DNA of 12,076 bases from Candidatus Woesearchaeota archaeon (GTDB lineage: Archaea; Nanobdellota; Nanobdellia; Woesearchaeales; J091), in NCBI GenBank assembly GCA_003695045.1, contig RFJB01000042.1:1-12076 (forward strand), written 5' to 3'. A program made the position numbers and the translations under genes. The notes under the pieces are model-generated. The model did no database searches and had not been told where the DNA came from. It worked only from the letters and a program-made list of their open reading frames with translations. The stretch's first letter is position 1. Each line of letters starts with the position of its first letter. Shown piece after piece: positions 1 to 6,694 of this stretch.

Positions 1-767
1 ATGAAGTTGATTATGTGAGGGATGAGGAGGAATATGCCGTACCATTCCAGATTCGCCACAAGTATGAACGCGCCGATGGCGCCGCCCATGAAAAAAGCAC
101 CGACGTTTCCTTCAAGGGCTCTTGCGGGGTATCTGTTGTAGGGGTAAAAAGCGGTAAGAGCGCCGAAAACCGGAATGATGAACAGGAGGTTTGAAAATCC
201 GTCCTGAAGGAAACTCTTGATAATGAGGAAGAGCATTATGATCCACGCATTGCCGGTTACGAGGCCGTTGTAGCCCGAGTGGAGGTTGATGAGGTTCGCG
301 ACAACCATCACGAAGATTGGGGCAATAACGAGTTTGTAGAACCAGCCGAGTTCTATGGAAAAGAACGGAAAGTCAAGGCGGGTGTCGAATATCAGGGATG
401 CGATGGGAAACGAGAGGACGAGAATCATGAGTATCTTGTCGTAGCGCCTCTTGAACTCGAATATGTCGTCAAGAAGGCCGAAGATGGCATAGACAAGGAC
501 GAGGAAGTAAAAGATGAAGAGCCGGCCGAGGTCTACCTCTTCTATGAGAATCTGGGAGAGGGACAGCGATATAAGAACGCCGACAAGCATTGCCAGGCCG
601 CCCATGGTTGGAATCTTCTTTTTGCTCTTTTTGTAGACATCCCGGACAACATAGCCATACTTTCTGAGCTTGTCCAGCACAACAGGAGTGCTCCACATGG
701 TAGCGAAAAAGGAGTAGAGAAAAACCATAATGAGTTTGTACATCAGCTGGTAATCGGTGTAGTTCAT
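1..767 (-). CDS. GT4-family UDP-GlcNAc:polyprenyl-phosphate GlcNAc-1-phosphate transferase (Alg7/AglH/MraY-like), partial at C-terminus
   Basis: A polytopic membrane enzyme that should transfer a sugar-1-phosphate (probably GlcNAc-1-P) from a UDP-sugar to polyprenyl or dolichyl phosphate at the cytoplasmic face, the first step of lipid-linked glycan assembly. The 255 visible residues show the family order: KIPTMGG (about 51-57), the GLLDD aspartate pair (100-101), NLINLHSGYNGL (158-169, closest to the Alg7-type sugar-nucleotide loop), and LEGNVGAFFMGG (218-229). The last motif carries Asn221 where MraY/WecA/DPAGT1 normally have a metal-binding Asp. Hydrophobic helices lie between the motifs. 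The gene runs off the left edge. I chose ATG 767 because GAGGT lies 7 nt upstream; ATG 773 (reads MLM) is the alternative, with the same site too close. It is divergent from the large surface-protein gene. Substrate identity is inferred from family only. Confidence 0.88.
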   Translation of the reverse strand, partial: MNYTDYQLMYKLIMVFLYSFFATMWSTPVVLDKLRKYGYVVRDVYKKSKKKIPTMGGLAMLVGVLISLSLSQILIEEVDLGRLFIFYFLVLVYAIFGLLDDIFEFKRRYDKILMILVLSFPIASLIFDTRLDFPFFSIELGWFYKLVIAPIFVMVVANLINLHSGYNGLVTGNAWIIMLFLIIKSFLQDGFSNLLFIIPVFGALTAFYPYNRYPARALEGNVGAFFMGGAIGAFILVANLEWYGIFLLIPHIINF

Positions 768-804
768 AAGCATGACCTCTTTGTGACAGGTGGTTAACAT
801 TTGG

Positions 805-827
805 ACGCGGGGGGTTGCCGCCCGCGT
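805..827 (-). promoter_or_regulatory. GC-rich hairpin in the leader of the GT4 gene
   Basis: ACGCGGG (805-811) and CCCGCGT (821-827) form a perfect 7-bp stem. After one mismatch, two more G-C pairs (813-814 with 818-819) leave a 3-nt loop. It lies 38 nt upstream of the GT4 start, within the expected 5' untranslated leader if transcription starts near 835. There is no T-run, so it is unlikely to be a simple terminator. A role in mRNA stability or control is inference. Confidence 0.5.
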
Positions 828-847
828 TGAGTATTTGTTGAGTATTT
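826..847. repeat. Two perfect tandem copies of an 11-bp unit
   Basis: GTTGAGTATTT occurs at 826-836 and again at 837-847 with no gap, between the leader hairpin and the GT4 TATA-like box. The 11-bp period is about one helical turn, so both copies would face the same side of the DNA, which suits a regulator site. The role is inferred; nothing else in the window carries the unit. Confidence 0.5.
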
Positions 848-857
848 GAAGAGCAAC

Positions 858-867
858 CTAAATAAGG
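858..867 (-). promoter_or_regulatory. Putative TATA box for the GT4 gene
   Basis: On the minus strand this reads CTTATTTAGG, a fair archaeal TATA-like element. It would start transcription near 835 and leave a leader of roughly 70 nt with the hairpin and the GAGGT ribosome site. It is less canonical than the boxes at 10516 and 10583. Confidence 0.35.
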
Positions 868-895
868 GTTTGTCGTAACTGAGTGATAGTGAAAA

Positions 896-912
896 AAAGA
901 AAACTATTTAAA
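896..912 (+). promoter_or_regulatory. Putative BRE/TATA promoter for the large surface-protein operon
   Basis: A purine-rich, A-rich BRE-like stretch is followed by TATTTAAA (905-912). The expected start of transcription is about 934. That almost coincides with the TTG at 933, so either a leaderless TTG start or a long leader to a later ATG is possible. Its spacing matches the other leaderless promoters in this window. Confidence 0.5.
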
Positions 913-932
913 GGTATCGCTTTTACAGGGCA

Positions 933-1187
933 TTGGCAGATGGTTTTGCAGAGTTTGCCGGGGTGTCAGAGGCATTGAAGACGCCGGCACGGAGCCGACA
1001 GAAACGACTGGGAGAAGGTCTGGCAAAAAGGGCTGGCAGAAACAGATGGCAAATGGCTTGCAGGAATAAAAGGGCGCCGGCGGGCGCCAGAGAACGAGCA
1101 GCATCAAGAGAAGGAGCGGACGGGAAAGAGCGGACAAGCCCGGAGAATCAGACGCGCAGAAAAGCAAGCATATTCAGGGCGCGGCCC
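933..1187 (+). other. GC-rich, hairpin-containing 5' segment of the large gene, doubtful coding status
   Basis: This stretch is open in the frame of the large gene, but GC is near 60% against a lower level downstream, and CGN arginine codons are noticeably more frequent than in the body. It holds two clear hairpins: TGCCGG/CCGGCA (956-961 with 984-989, plus GTC/GAC inside) and GGCGCC/GGCGCC with a 4-nt loop (1073-1078 with 1083-1088). The words CAGATGG and CTGGCA recur. An ATG at 940 opens only a 12-codon frame (stop TGA 976-978). It may be a structured leader or a poorly conserved basic N-terminal tail. Confidence 0.45.
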
Positions 1188-4088
1188 ATGGCGCAACCTC
1201 TGTGGTCCGATGATTATTCGCAAGGGGTTACAAGGGATTTAAAAGAACTGAAGAAAACAGAACTTTCAAAAAGAACAACTGATGTCCTGACAAAAAACTG
1301 GCGGGCAACTACGGGCAGGCAACTAAATGAAAAAAGAAAAATGAAAAAAGAAACAGGAAAAAGGGGAGAAAAAAGAAAAAGTGAAAAGAGGGGGGCTGGA
1401 ATAAGAAACTCTCAGGAGATAGGAAGCACCCAGAGCGTATTCTACTCGGCGTGGATTACTGCCGCAGTCCTCGGAATACTGATTGCAACCGTATCGCTGG
1501 CAATTGTATGGCAGCACGCCCTCGGCGAGGATTTTCTGGAAATATACTTCGAAACAGGGAGGGGAAACTCGGAACTGCCCCAGCGGGCATCCCTCTACGA
1601 GCCGCAATCCTACGCTTACTCTGTCGCGATAGCAAACGGAGAAACGAACCCCTTTCTCAAAAACGCTGCAGAACTTCTGGGCAGGAAAAGCACAGAAAAG
1701 CACACCATTCACAGCGAGAGCAGAGTGGAATACTACAAGATGTACGATGTGACTGAAGGAATGCACTCCTGCCTCACGAGGAACCTTCCTAAATTAGGAA
1801 TGAGATGGATAGAAGAGAACGAGACCAACCGCAGGATAATCTCAAGGTTTGAAAGGACGCTGAACGCAGAGAACTACCTGCCGTTCGTCCCCGTAAGAAC
1901 CCAGACAGGAGGAGAGGGAGACGCAGCTGACGCGATACACTGGAAGAACTACACAGTGGAGTATGCAATGGGGGCAGGATACCCGACAGGATGGATAATC
2001 TTCCGGCTTGAGGACGCAGACCTGACGCTTGTGTTTGACATCAAAAACAAAAAAACACTGGTCGAAACAGGGAACGAAACAATCCAGTTTGAGAACTCAA
2101 TCCTGCAGGACAGAACAAACCATGTCCGAATTGTTGTGCAGGAAAGAAGAAACGAAGGAGAAAGTGAAGAAAAAGGAAACGAAGAAAAAGAGAAGGAGCA
2201 AGGAAACAGCCCCTCATCCAGCCGAACCACAGCAAGAGAAGCCGTAATCGTGATAAACAGCAGAGAACTTGGAAGGGTTCCGGTGAGGGATTATAAAGAA
2301 TCCGAAGATGAATTGGGCGAAGGCAGCAACAAAGAAGACGGGACTTCGTCCGCTGCAGCAGGCAATCAGCTCGGCGAGAATTCAGAAAGATATCCCGAGA
2401 AAGAACACACTGACGAAATCACCTTCAAGGAAATAGGGACCTACGGCTCAATCGGCGGCCTCAAAACGTATGTCAACTCAAAATCAATTCTTGCCGAAAA
2501 AAACGGAATACGCGAATACAGCATAGACCAGAGTTTGATAAACGTTAAAGCAGCAGAACTCGGAAAGGAAAGGACAGCAAGGATAACCCTGACAAGAGTC
2601 CTCCTTGAAGGAAGCATTTATGACGCGTTCTACCAAGCAGTCGGCTCGGAGAAAGAAGCAAAAATCAACGGGAGCTATCTGCCAAGCTACTGGCTCGTGT
2701 CAAACGACAACGAGTCGCAGGAAATAAACTGGACGTCATTCGCGCTCTCATTCACAACAGAAGATTTTGGAGGAAGCGGAGAGGCAGGCGTAATGTTTGT
2801 AGAGCAGGACGGCACTCCCGCATTCGGCACTGCATTGAGAAGAAGCACAGGGGATGCGTTCTTCTTCGAGTACCTCAACGAAACCCGCGTCCGGCTTGTC
2901 TACGACCCCAATGTGAAGCAATACGCGAAAAACAGCATAACCCTTGTGAAAAACACGAGCAACGTAAAGGTTATCCTGAATGACGAAGAGCTTTTCAACC
3001 AGAACCTGACAATGGAAAAGCACGCAAGAGCGGGAACAGAAAGATTCAGGCACGGATTCAACCTAACCTTCTTTGCGGAAAAATCAATCACGCAGTTTGA
3101 CAGGATAAAAGCAGTAAATCTCAAACCAGAATGCAGGGATGCATTATACTTCGGAAGCTGCGAAAAGGAGTACACCGTGCTTCAGCAGTTCAGGCCGGTG
3201 GAGGCAAGAGCCGGCCAAAGGGCAAGCATCGCAACAGCAGAGAAAAAGACGGAAGCTGCATCAAAGATTCTTGAAGAGGCAAAGAAGAAAGCCCTTGACC
3301 GGCTGACAAAGATAGGGGAAATGAATCTGAATGCGCCCGGAAAGACCGGCGCGGGCGCAGGCGCAGGTCAGGCGCAGGAAAACGCAAGCGAATACGAACT
3401 TGGAAACGAATTCATCCGGGAACTGATAAAGAACAACGCAACCAACTACAACCCCGTTATTCCGGACGAGAAATACGAGTTCACAGGACCGAGCGCAAGG
3501 ATAGACGGCTGGACAAACTACGAGTTCAAAGCAAGATTCACGCCTCTTGACGGAAGCAGGATAATAGCGGTAAGCTTCCACAACGAGTCGGGAGACGAAG
3601 TGGTCAAGTACGTTCTCTCAGTGCTGAACGACAGGGCGTACCTTGTAAGGAACGGAAAAACCATTGAAGCCGAAAGGAAAATGCCTGACAACTCTGACCA
3701 GACGCTGAACATACTCTACGAAGAGGGAGCAGCATACTTTGAACATAATTACCGGCCCGTATTCACCCTGACCGGAATGAACATGAGTTCCGGCTATTTC
3801 GTTGTGGAAACATACAACAGCTACTTTGACATAAAAAGCATGGAAGTTGTCAACAGAAACACAAAGGAAAGAAAGATATTCCGGGCAGAAAGAGACCCCT
3901 GCCAGCTGCGGCTGGTCGGCATAGACATAACAGGAATCCGCGAATTCCAGCTGAGAGCAGGCGAGAAAAAAACATTCCAGGAGAACTTCATGCCAAAACA
4001 GGACTTCGATTTTGGAAAAGTCGTCGTTGAGGCAAGAGACGAGAACGGAAACAACGCGAGCATACACTTCTGGGTTACAAGAGAATAA
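933..4088 (+). CDS. Large signal-anchored surface protein with three probable lectin-like beta-sandwich segments; start uncertain
   Basis: Unrecognised protein, up to 1051 residues from TTG 933; in-frame ATGs at 1188 (residue 86) and 1341 (residue 137) are plausible true starts, and none has a good ribosome site. A K/R-rich stretch precedes one hydrophobic helix (about 170-194), so the rest should lie outside the cell. All 15 N-x-S/T sequons after the helix (N296 to N1041) are in that part; one more (N72) precedes it. By eye, three beta-rich segments follow a similar pattern (about 335-515, 590-730, 848-975), resembling concanavalin-A-like or LamG-type sandwiches; the first is interrupted by a charged Glu/Lys/Ser insert (404-431). 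A helical, charged linker (755-800) and a Gly-Ala run (806-812) precede the third. The C-terminus (990-1051) looks Ig-like. There is no C-terminal sorting helix, so it is not an obvious archaeosortase substrate. Sugar binding is inference. Confidence 0.75.
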   Translation: MADGFAEFAGVSEALKTPARSRQKRLGEGLAKRAGRNRWQMACRNKRAPAGARERAASREGADGKERTSPENQTRRKASIFRARPMAQPLWSDDYSQGVTRDLKELKKTELSKRTTDVLTKNWRATTGRQLNEKRKMKKETGKRGEKRKSEKRGAGIRNSQEIGSTQSVFYSAWITAAVLGILIATVSLAIVWQHALGEDFLEIYFETGRGNSELPQRASLYEPQSYAYSVAIANGETNPFLKNAAELLGRKSTEKHTIHSESRVEYYKMYDVTEGMHSCLTRNLPKLGMRWIEENETNRRIISRFERTLNAENYLPFVPVRTQTGGEGDAADAIHWKNYTVEYAMGAGYPTGWIIFRLEDADLTLVFDIKNKKTLVETGNETIQFENSILQDRTNHVRIVVQERRNEGESEEKGNEEKEKEQGNSPSSSRTTAREAVIVINSRELGRVPVRDYKESEDELGEGSNKEDGTSSAAAGNQLGENSERYPEKEHTDEITFKEIGTYGSIGGLKTYVNSKSILAEKNGIREYSIDQSLINVKAAELGKERTARITLTRVLLEGSIYDAFYQAVGSEKEAKINGSYLPSYWLVSNDNESQEINWTSFALSFTTEDFGGSGEAGVMFVEQDGTPAFGTALRRSTGDAFFFEYLNETRVRLVYDPNVKQYAKNSITLVKNTSNVKVILNDEELFNQNLTMEKHARAGTERFRHGFNLTFFAEKSITQFDRIKAVNLKPECRDALYFGSCEKEYTVLQQFRPVEARAGQRASIATAEKKTEAASKILEEAKKKALDRLTKIGEMNLNAPGKTGAGAGAGQAQENASEYELGNEFIRELIKNNATNYNPVIPDEKYEFTGPSARIDGWTNYEFKARFTPLDGSRIIAVSFHNESGDEVVKYVLSVLNDRAYLVRNGKTIEAERKMPDNSDQTLNILYEEGAAYFEHNYRPVFTLTGMNMSSGYFVVETYNSYFDIKSMEVVNRNTKERKIFRAERDPCQLRLVGIDITGIREFQLRAGEKKTFQENFMPKQDFDFGKVVVEARDENGNNASIHFWVTRE
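1234..1245 (+). promoter_or_regulatory. Possible internal TATA box ahead of ATG 1341
   Basis: GGGATTTAAAAG includes TTTAAAAG (1238-1245), similar to the box at 905-912. If used, transcription would begin near 1265 and only the start at 1341 would remain. It lies inside an open frame, so it may be chance. Confidence 0.2.
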
Positions 4089-4102
4089 AGAAATGGGAAA
4101 AA

Positions 4103-4120
4103 GAAAAGAACCGGTTAAAA
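4103..4120 (+). promoter_or_regulatory. Possible BRE/TATA element upstream of the PHP gene
   Basis: An A-rich stretch followed by GGTTAAAA (4113-4120) is centred about 26 nt before ATG 4143, which would give a leaderless start at the fourth codon of the gene as listed. The box also sits in an imperfect palindrome, CCGGTTAAAACTGG. This would be an internal promoter in the operon. Confidence 0.3.
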
Positions 4121-4133
4121 CTGGAATGATGAG

Positions 4134-4958
4134 ATGGGAAGGATGACGAAGAAAACAGGAAAAGGAAAAACCATTACCTTCCAGCTTCACTGCCACACGG
4201 ACGCATCCCACGACAGCGAAAGCAAAATAGAGGAAATAATAGGGGAATGCGAAAAGAGAGGGATAGATGCAATAGCAATAACAGATCACAATGTTCCGTT
4301 TGATATGAAGAGAATCAAGGGAATAAAGACAAATGTAAAAGTAGTGCCGGGCATAGAAGTGAACAGCGAAGACGACAGCGACATAATCGGGCTGTTCATC
4401 ACAAAGCCGATAAAGGCAAGGAAGAACATAGAAATTGTCAGGGAGATACACAAGCAGGGCGGCATTGCGGTTCTGCCGCACCCGTTTAGAAGATATCAGG
4501 GTTACTTAAGCCCGTTGAAGAAGAGAAGCAGGAAAGAAGTTGAAGAGATGCTTTCAGAAATAGACGCCGTGGAGATTTACAACGGAAAATGCTCCCCCGA
4601 GGAAAACAGAAAGGCAAAGGAGTTCTTCAGGAGCAGGGGAATTCCCGTGCTGGGCGGAAGCGACGCCCACACGCCAAGGGAAATCAAGAACATACTCAAC
4701 ATATTCAAGATTAGCAGCAACTTCAAAACGGACAAGGGGGATGCCGGCATGAGGAAAGCGATATTGGAAGCCGAGAGGGACATAATAGTCCATCCGGCAT
4801 ACAAGTACCTCACGCTGACCGAGTACAGGATGAGGCGAACGCTGAAAAAAGCCGCACAGAAAGCAGGCATAAGAAAAAACAGCAGAATTTACAGAAAAGG
4901 AAGAAAGTTTGTAATTGAAAGCGCCAAAAAATTCAGGAAAGTAGCGGGCGTAAAGTAA
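4134..4958 (+). CDS. PHP-domain metal-dependent phosphoesterase
   Basis: A PHP-superfamily hydrolase, expected to cleave a phosphoester with two or three bound metal ions in the cytoplasm; there is no signal peptide. All the metal-ligand motifs are present in order: LHCHTDAS (His19, His21), ITDHN (Asp51, His52), GIEVNSE (Glu75), LPHPF (His116) and GSDAH (Asp177, His179). About 275 residues fits TrpH/YciV-like stand-alone PHP enzymes rather than DNA polymerase domains. The last 60 residues are unusually basic (K/R-rich), which could favour nucleic acid or acidic-lipid contact. It follows the surface-protein gene by 45 nt and precedes the DUF1616-like gene by 33 nt. ATG 4143 is an alternative start (possible leaderless promoter). 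The substrate cannot be told from sequence: nucleotides, oligonucleotides or a phosphorylated glycan are all open. Confidence 0.88.
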   Translation: MGRMTKKTGKGKTITFQLHCHTDASHDSESKIEEIIGECEKRGIDAIAITDHNVPFDMKRIKGIKTNVKVVPGIEVNSEDDSDIIGLFITKPIKARKNIEIVREIHKQGGIAVLPHPFRRYQGYLSPLKKRSRKEVEEMLSEIDAVEIYNGKCSPEENRKAKEFFRSRGIPVLGGSDAHTPREIKNILNIFKISSNFKTDKGDAGMRKAILEAERDIIVHPAYKYLTLTEYRMRRTLKKAAQKAGIRKNSRIYRKGRKFVIESAKKFRKVAGVK

Positions 4959-4978
4959 GCATACCATGTAAGCAAAAA

Positions 4979-4987
4979 GGAGAGGAG
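4979..4987 (+). promoter_or_regulatory. Ribosome binding site for the DUF1616-like gene
   Basis: GGAGAGGAG ends 4 nt before ATG 4992. It is a strong anti-SD match and fixes the start of this short gene. Confidence 0.7.
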
Positions 4988-4991
4988 AAAA

Positions 4992-5303
4992 ATGAGCATA
5001 CTGTCCATCGCGCAGGCATTCATAGGGACGCTGTTCGCGCTATTCGTGCCGGGCTATCTCGTCACTGAACTTGTTTTCAAAGAGATGGATTTGAAAGAGA
5101 AAATCGCAACAGGAATTGCCATGTCAATAGGGATTGACATCCTGCTGGGAATCTTTCTCGGATACAGCAAATCGCAGAAGGAACTTACAGGGGGCATAAC
5201 AGCATACAACGCATGGTTTTACATGCTTGTCATAACCGCGGTTCTCGGAACAGCCGTTCTCCTGAAAAAGCTCAGTTCGAGAGTTGGGCACAAGAGGAAA
5301 TGA
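4992..5303 (+). CDS. Small three-helix membrane protein resembling the N-terminal part of DUF1616
   Basis: 103 residues with three hydrophobic helices (about 5-25, 38-57 and 75-92) and a basic tail (KKLSSRVGHKRK), which suggests the C-terminus is in the cytoplasm. The segment FALFVPGYLVTELVF, followed by a K/E-rich turn and a second helix, resembles the start of DUF1616 membrane proteins, which are usually longer; this one ends before the soluble region. It may be a minimal version or a partner for the membrane neighbours. A strong ribosome site precedes it. Its TGA overlaps an ATG of the next gene (ATGA at 5300-5303), a sign of coupled translation with the CapK-like enzyme. Biochemical function is unknown. 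Confidence 0.7.
   Translation: MSILSIAQAFIGTLFALFVPGYLVTELVFKEMDLKEKIATGIAMSIGIDILLGIFLGYSKSQKELTGGITAYNAWFYMLVITAVLGTAVLLKKLSSRVGHKRK
5294..5298 (+). promoter_or_regulatory. Ribosome binding site for the CapK-like gene
   Basis: GAGGA lies inside the last codons of the upstream gene, 7 nt before ATG 5306. It favours 5306 over ATG 5300 (only 1 nt away) and over the ATG at 5213. Confidence 0.55.
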
Positions 5304-5305
5304 AA

Positions 5306-6655
5306 ATGGGAGTCAGAACAACAGCAATCCGGCTCTTGATGCCCAAGAAAAGAATGCTTATGGAAGAAGCCCTCAGGGAAGAAAGAATCCCTGTTGAGGA
5401 ATTAAAGAAAAAGCAGTGGGAACTCACTCAAAAGATAATAAGGCACGCATACGAGAACGTGCCGATGTACAGGGAGAAGTTCAAACAGGCAGGAATAACT
5501 CCGGAAGACATCAAAAAGCCGGAGGACATGAAAAAGATTCCCATCACGACAAAAGACGACATAAGAAACGGATTCCCCGACAAGATTCTTGCGGAGGGAA
5601 CCCCGCCTGAAGCAATAGAACAAAAGAAATCAAGCGGCTCAACCGGGAGGCCCACCCCATACTACGCAGACACAAGGTCTTATGACGAAGAGAGAAAAGC
5701 CATATTCAGAATTCAAAACGCGATGGGCATCAGCGCAGACGACAGCGTAGTCCTCATCAGAAACACCAATCCCGAAAGCAAAAGGCCAGTAAGAAGGATG
5801 ATGAAAGCGCTGTTCAGCAATACCCATTTCATATCAACAAAGGAAATGGACCTTGACAACATGAACCGGTATGTCAATTTCATAAAAAAGCACAAGCCGA
5901 AAATGATAGAATCGTTTCCCCACCAAATCCTGCAGGTGGCAAAGCACATGAAGGAGAAAGGCATCCGAATACCGGTGGAATACGTCCATCTGATAGGCGG
6001 AAATCTCAATGACAAGGACAGAGAAATACTAAAAGAAGTGTTTGACTGCAAGATTTACAACCATTACGGTGCAGGAGAGTGCATGCATGTGGCATACCAG
6101 TGCGAGAAGCTCGGACCGTATCATCTTGAAATAGGCAGGTATTTCGTGGAAGTAATAAGAGACGGAAGAGATGCAAAAGAAGGAGAACTGGGAGAGATAA
6201 TACTGACGCATCTTTACAATTACGCAATGCCGCTCATAAGATACAGGATAGGAGATGTTGCCCTTGCAGGAGGAAAATGCAACTGCGGAAGGACATACCC
6301 TGTGATAAAAGAGATAAAAGGCAGGACAAGGCAGATGATAACGCTCCCGACAGGCGTAATCCTCGACCCTAACCGGGTGGGAAGAACAGTCGGCAGGTTC
6401 TGCATGTTCTTTGACGACTACCAGCTGGCATACAGAAAAGACAAGACGCTGATTCTGAGGATAATACCAAAAAGAGAATACAGTGACGAGACAGAAGAAA
6501 AGATACTGAATGCAGTGCGCGAACTCACGAAGAACTCAGTTCCAATAATAATAAAAAGGGTTAAGAAAATAGACAAGTACGGCGGAGAAGACAAGAGAAT
6601 GGAAACCCTTGCAGAGATACCGCCTGATTTGACACAGGCAAACAGCAGGGCGTAA
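5306..6655 (+). CDS. PaaK/CapK-family adenylate-forming enzyme (phenylacetate-CoA ligase-like)
   Basis: A member of the ANL superfamily, which activates a carboxylate with ATP as an acyl-adenylate and often passes it to CoA. In 449 residues it has the phosphate loop SSGSTGRPTP (109-118), the YGAGE adenine-contact motif (254-258), PLIRYRIGD (309-317, with the ribose-binding Asp317) and the hinge GRTRQ (339-343). The size and the CNCGR motif (325-329), together with Cys259 and Cys266, fit the PaaK/CapK branch. CapK relatives occur in capsule and polysaccharide loci, so the acid may be a surface-glycan or lipid precursor rather than phenylacetate. No phenylacetate pathway genes are nearby. Reading could begin at 5213, but that overlaps the previous gene by 91 nt; the 5306 start has a ribosome site, and 5300 gives an ATGA overlap. 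The substrate is unknown. Confidence 0.88.
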   Translation: MGVRTTAIRLLMPKKRMLMEEALREERIPVEELKKKQWELTQKIIRHAYENVPMYREKFKQAGITPEDIKKPEDMKKIPITTKDDIRNGFPDKILAEGTPPEAIEQKKSSGSTGRPTPYYADTRSYDEERKAIFRIQNAMGISADDSVVLIRNTNPESKRPVRRMMKALFSNTHFISTKEMDLDNMNRYVNFIKKHKPKMIESFPHQILQVAKHMKEKGIRIPVEYVHLIGGNLNDKDREILKEVFDCKIYNHYGAGECMHVAYQCEKLGPYHLEIGRYFVEVIRDGRDAKEGELGEIILTHLYNYAMPLIRYRIGDVALAGGKCNCGRTYPVIKEIKGRTRQMITLPTGVILDPNRVGRTVGRFCMFFDDYQLAYRKDKTLILRIIPKREYSDETEEKILNAVRELTKNSVPIIIKRVKKIDKYGGEDKRMETLAEIPPDLTQANSRA

Positions 6656-6694
6656 AGAGCGCCCAAACAATAATTAAAAACTAATCGCTGAAAA

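Noticed and set aside
279..797. 172-codon plus-strand frame
   Set aside because: It is antisense to the GT4 transferase, whose conserved motifs read on the minus strand; its translation is a charged, motif-free shadow.
950..1095. Possible tRNA or other known structural RNA in the GC-rich hairpin segment
   Set aside because: No T-loop GTTCRA, no D-loop pattern, no acceptor stem closure, and no C/D box pair were found; only isolated hairpins remain.
904..1167. 87-codon minus-strand frame opposite the GC-rich segment
   Set aside because: It covers the operon promoter, has no start signals and a Leu/Pro/Ser-rich translation typical of antisense shadow.
3340..3370. GCGGGCGCAGGCGCAGG tract as a tandem repeat or recombination site
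   Set aside because: It is only a short in-frame Gly-Ala linker in the surface protein.
3618..4481. 287-codon open frame on the minus strand
   Set aside because: It lies antisense across the end of the surface-protein gene and the start of the PHP gene, whose motifs are certain. It is a by-product of purine-rich coding on the plus strand, and its translation has no coherent domain.
5213..5299. Upstream ATG for the CapK-like enzyme
   Set aside because: It overlaps the DUF1616-like gene by 91 nt, has no ribosome site, and encodes a Cys/His/Arg/Ser-rich stretch unlike the rest.
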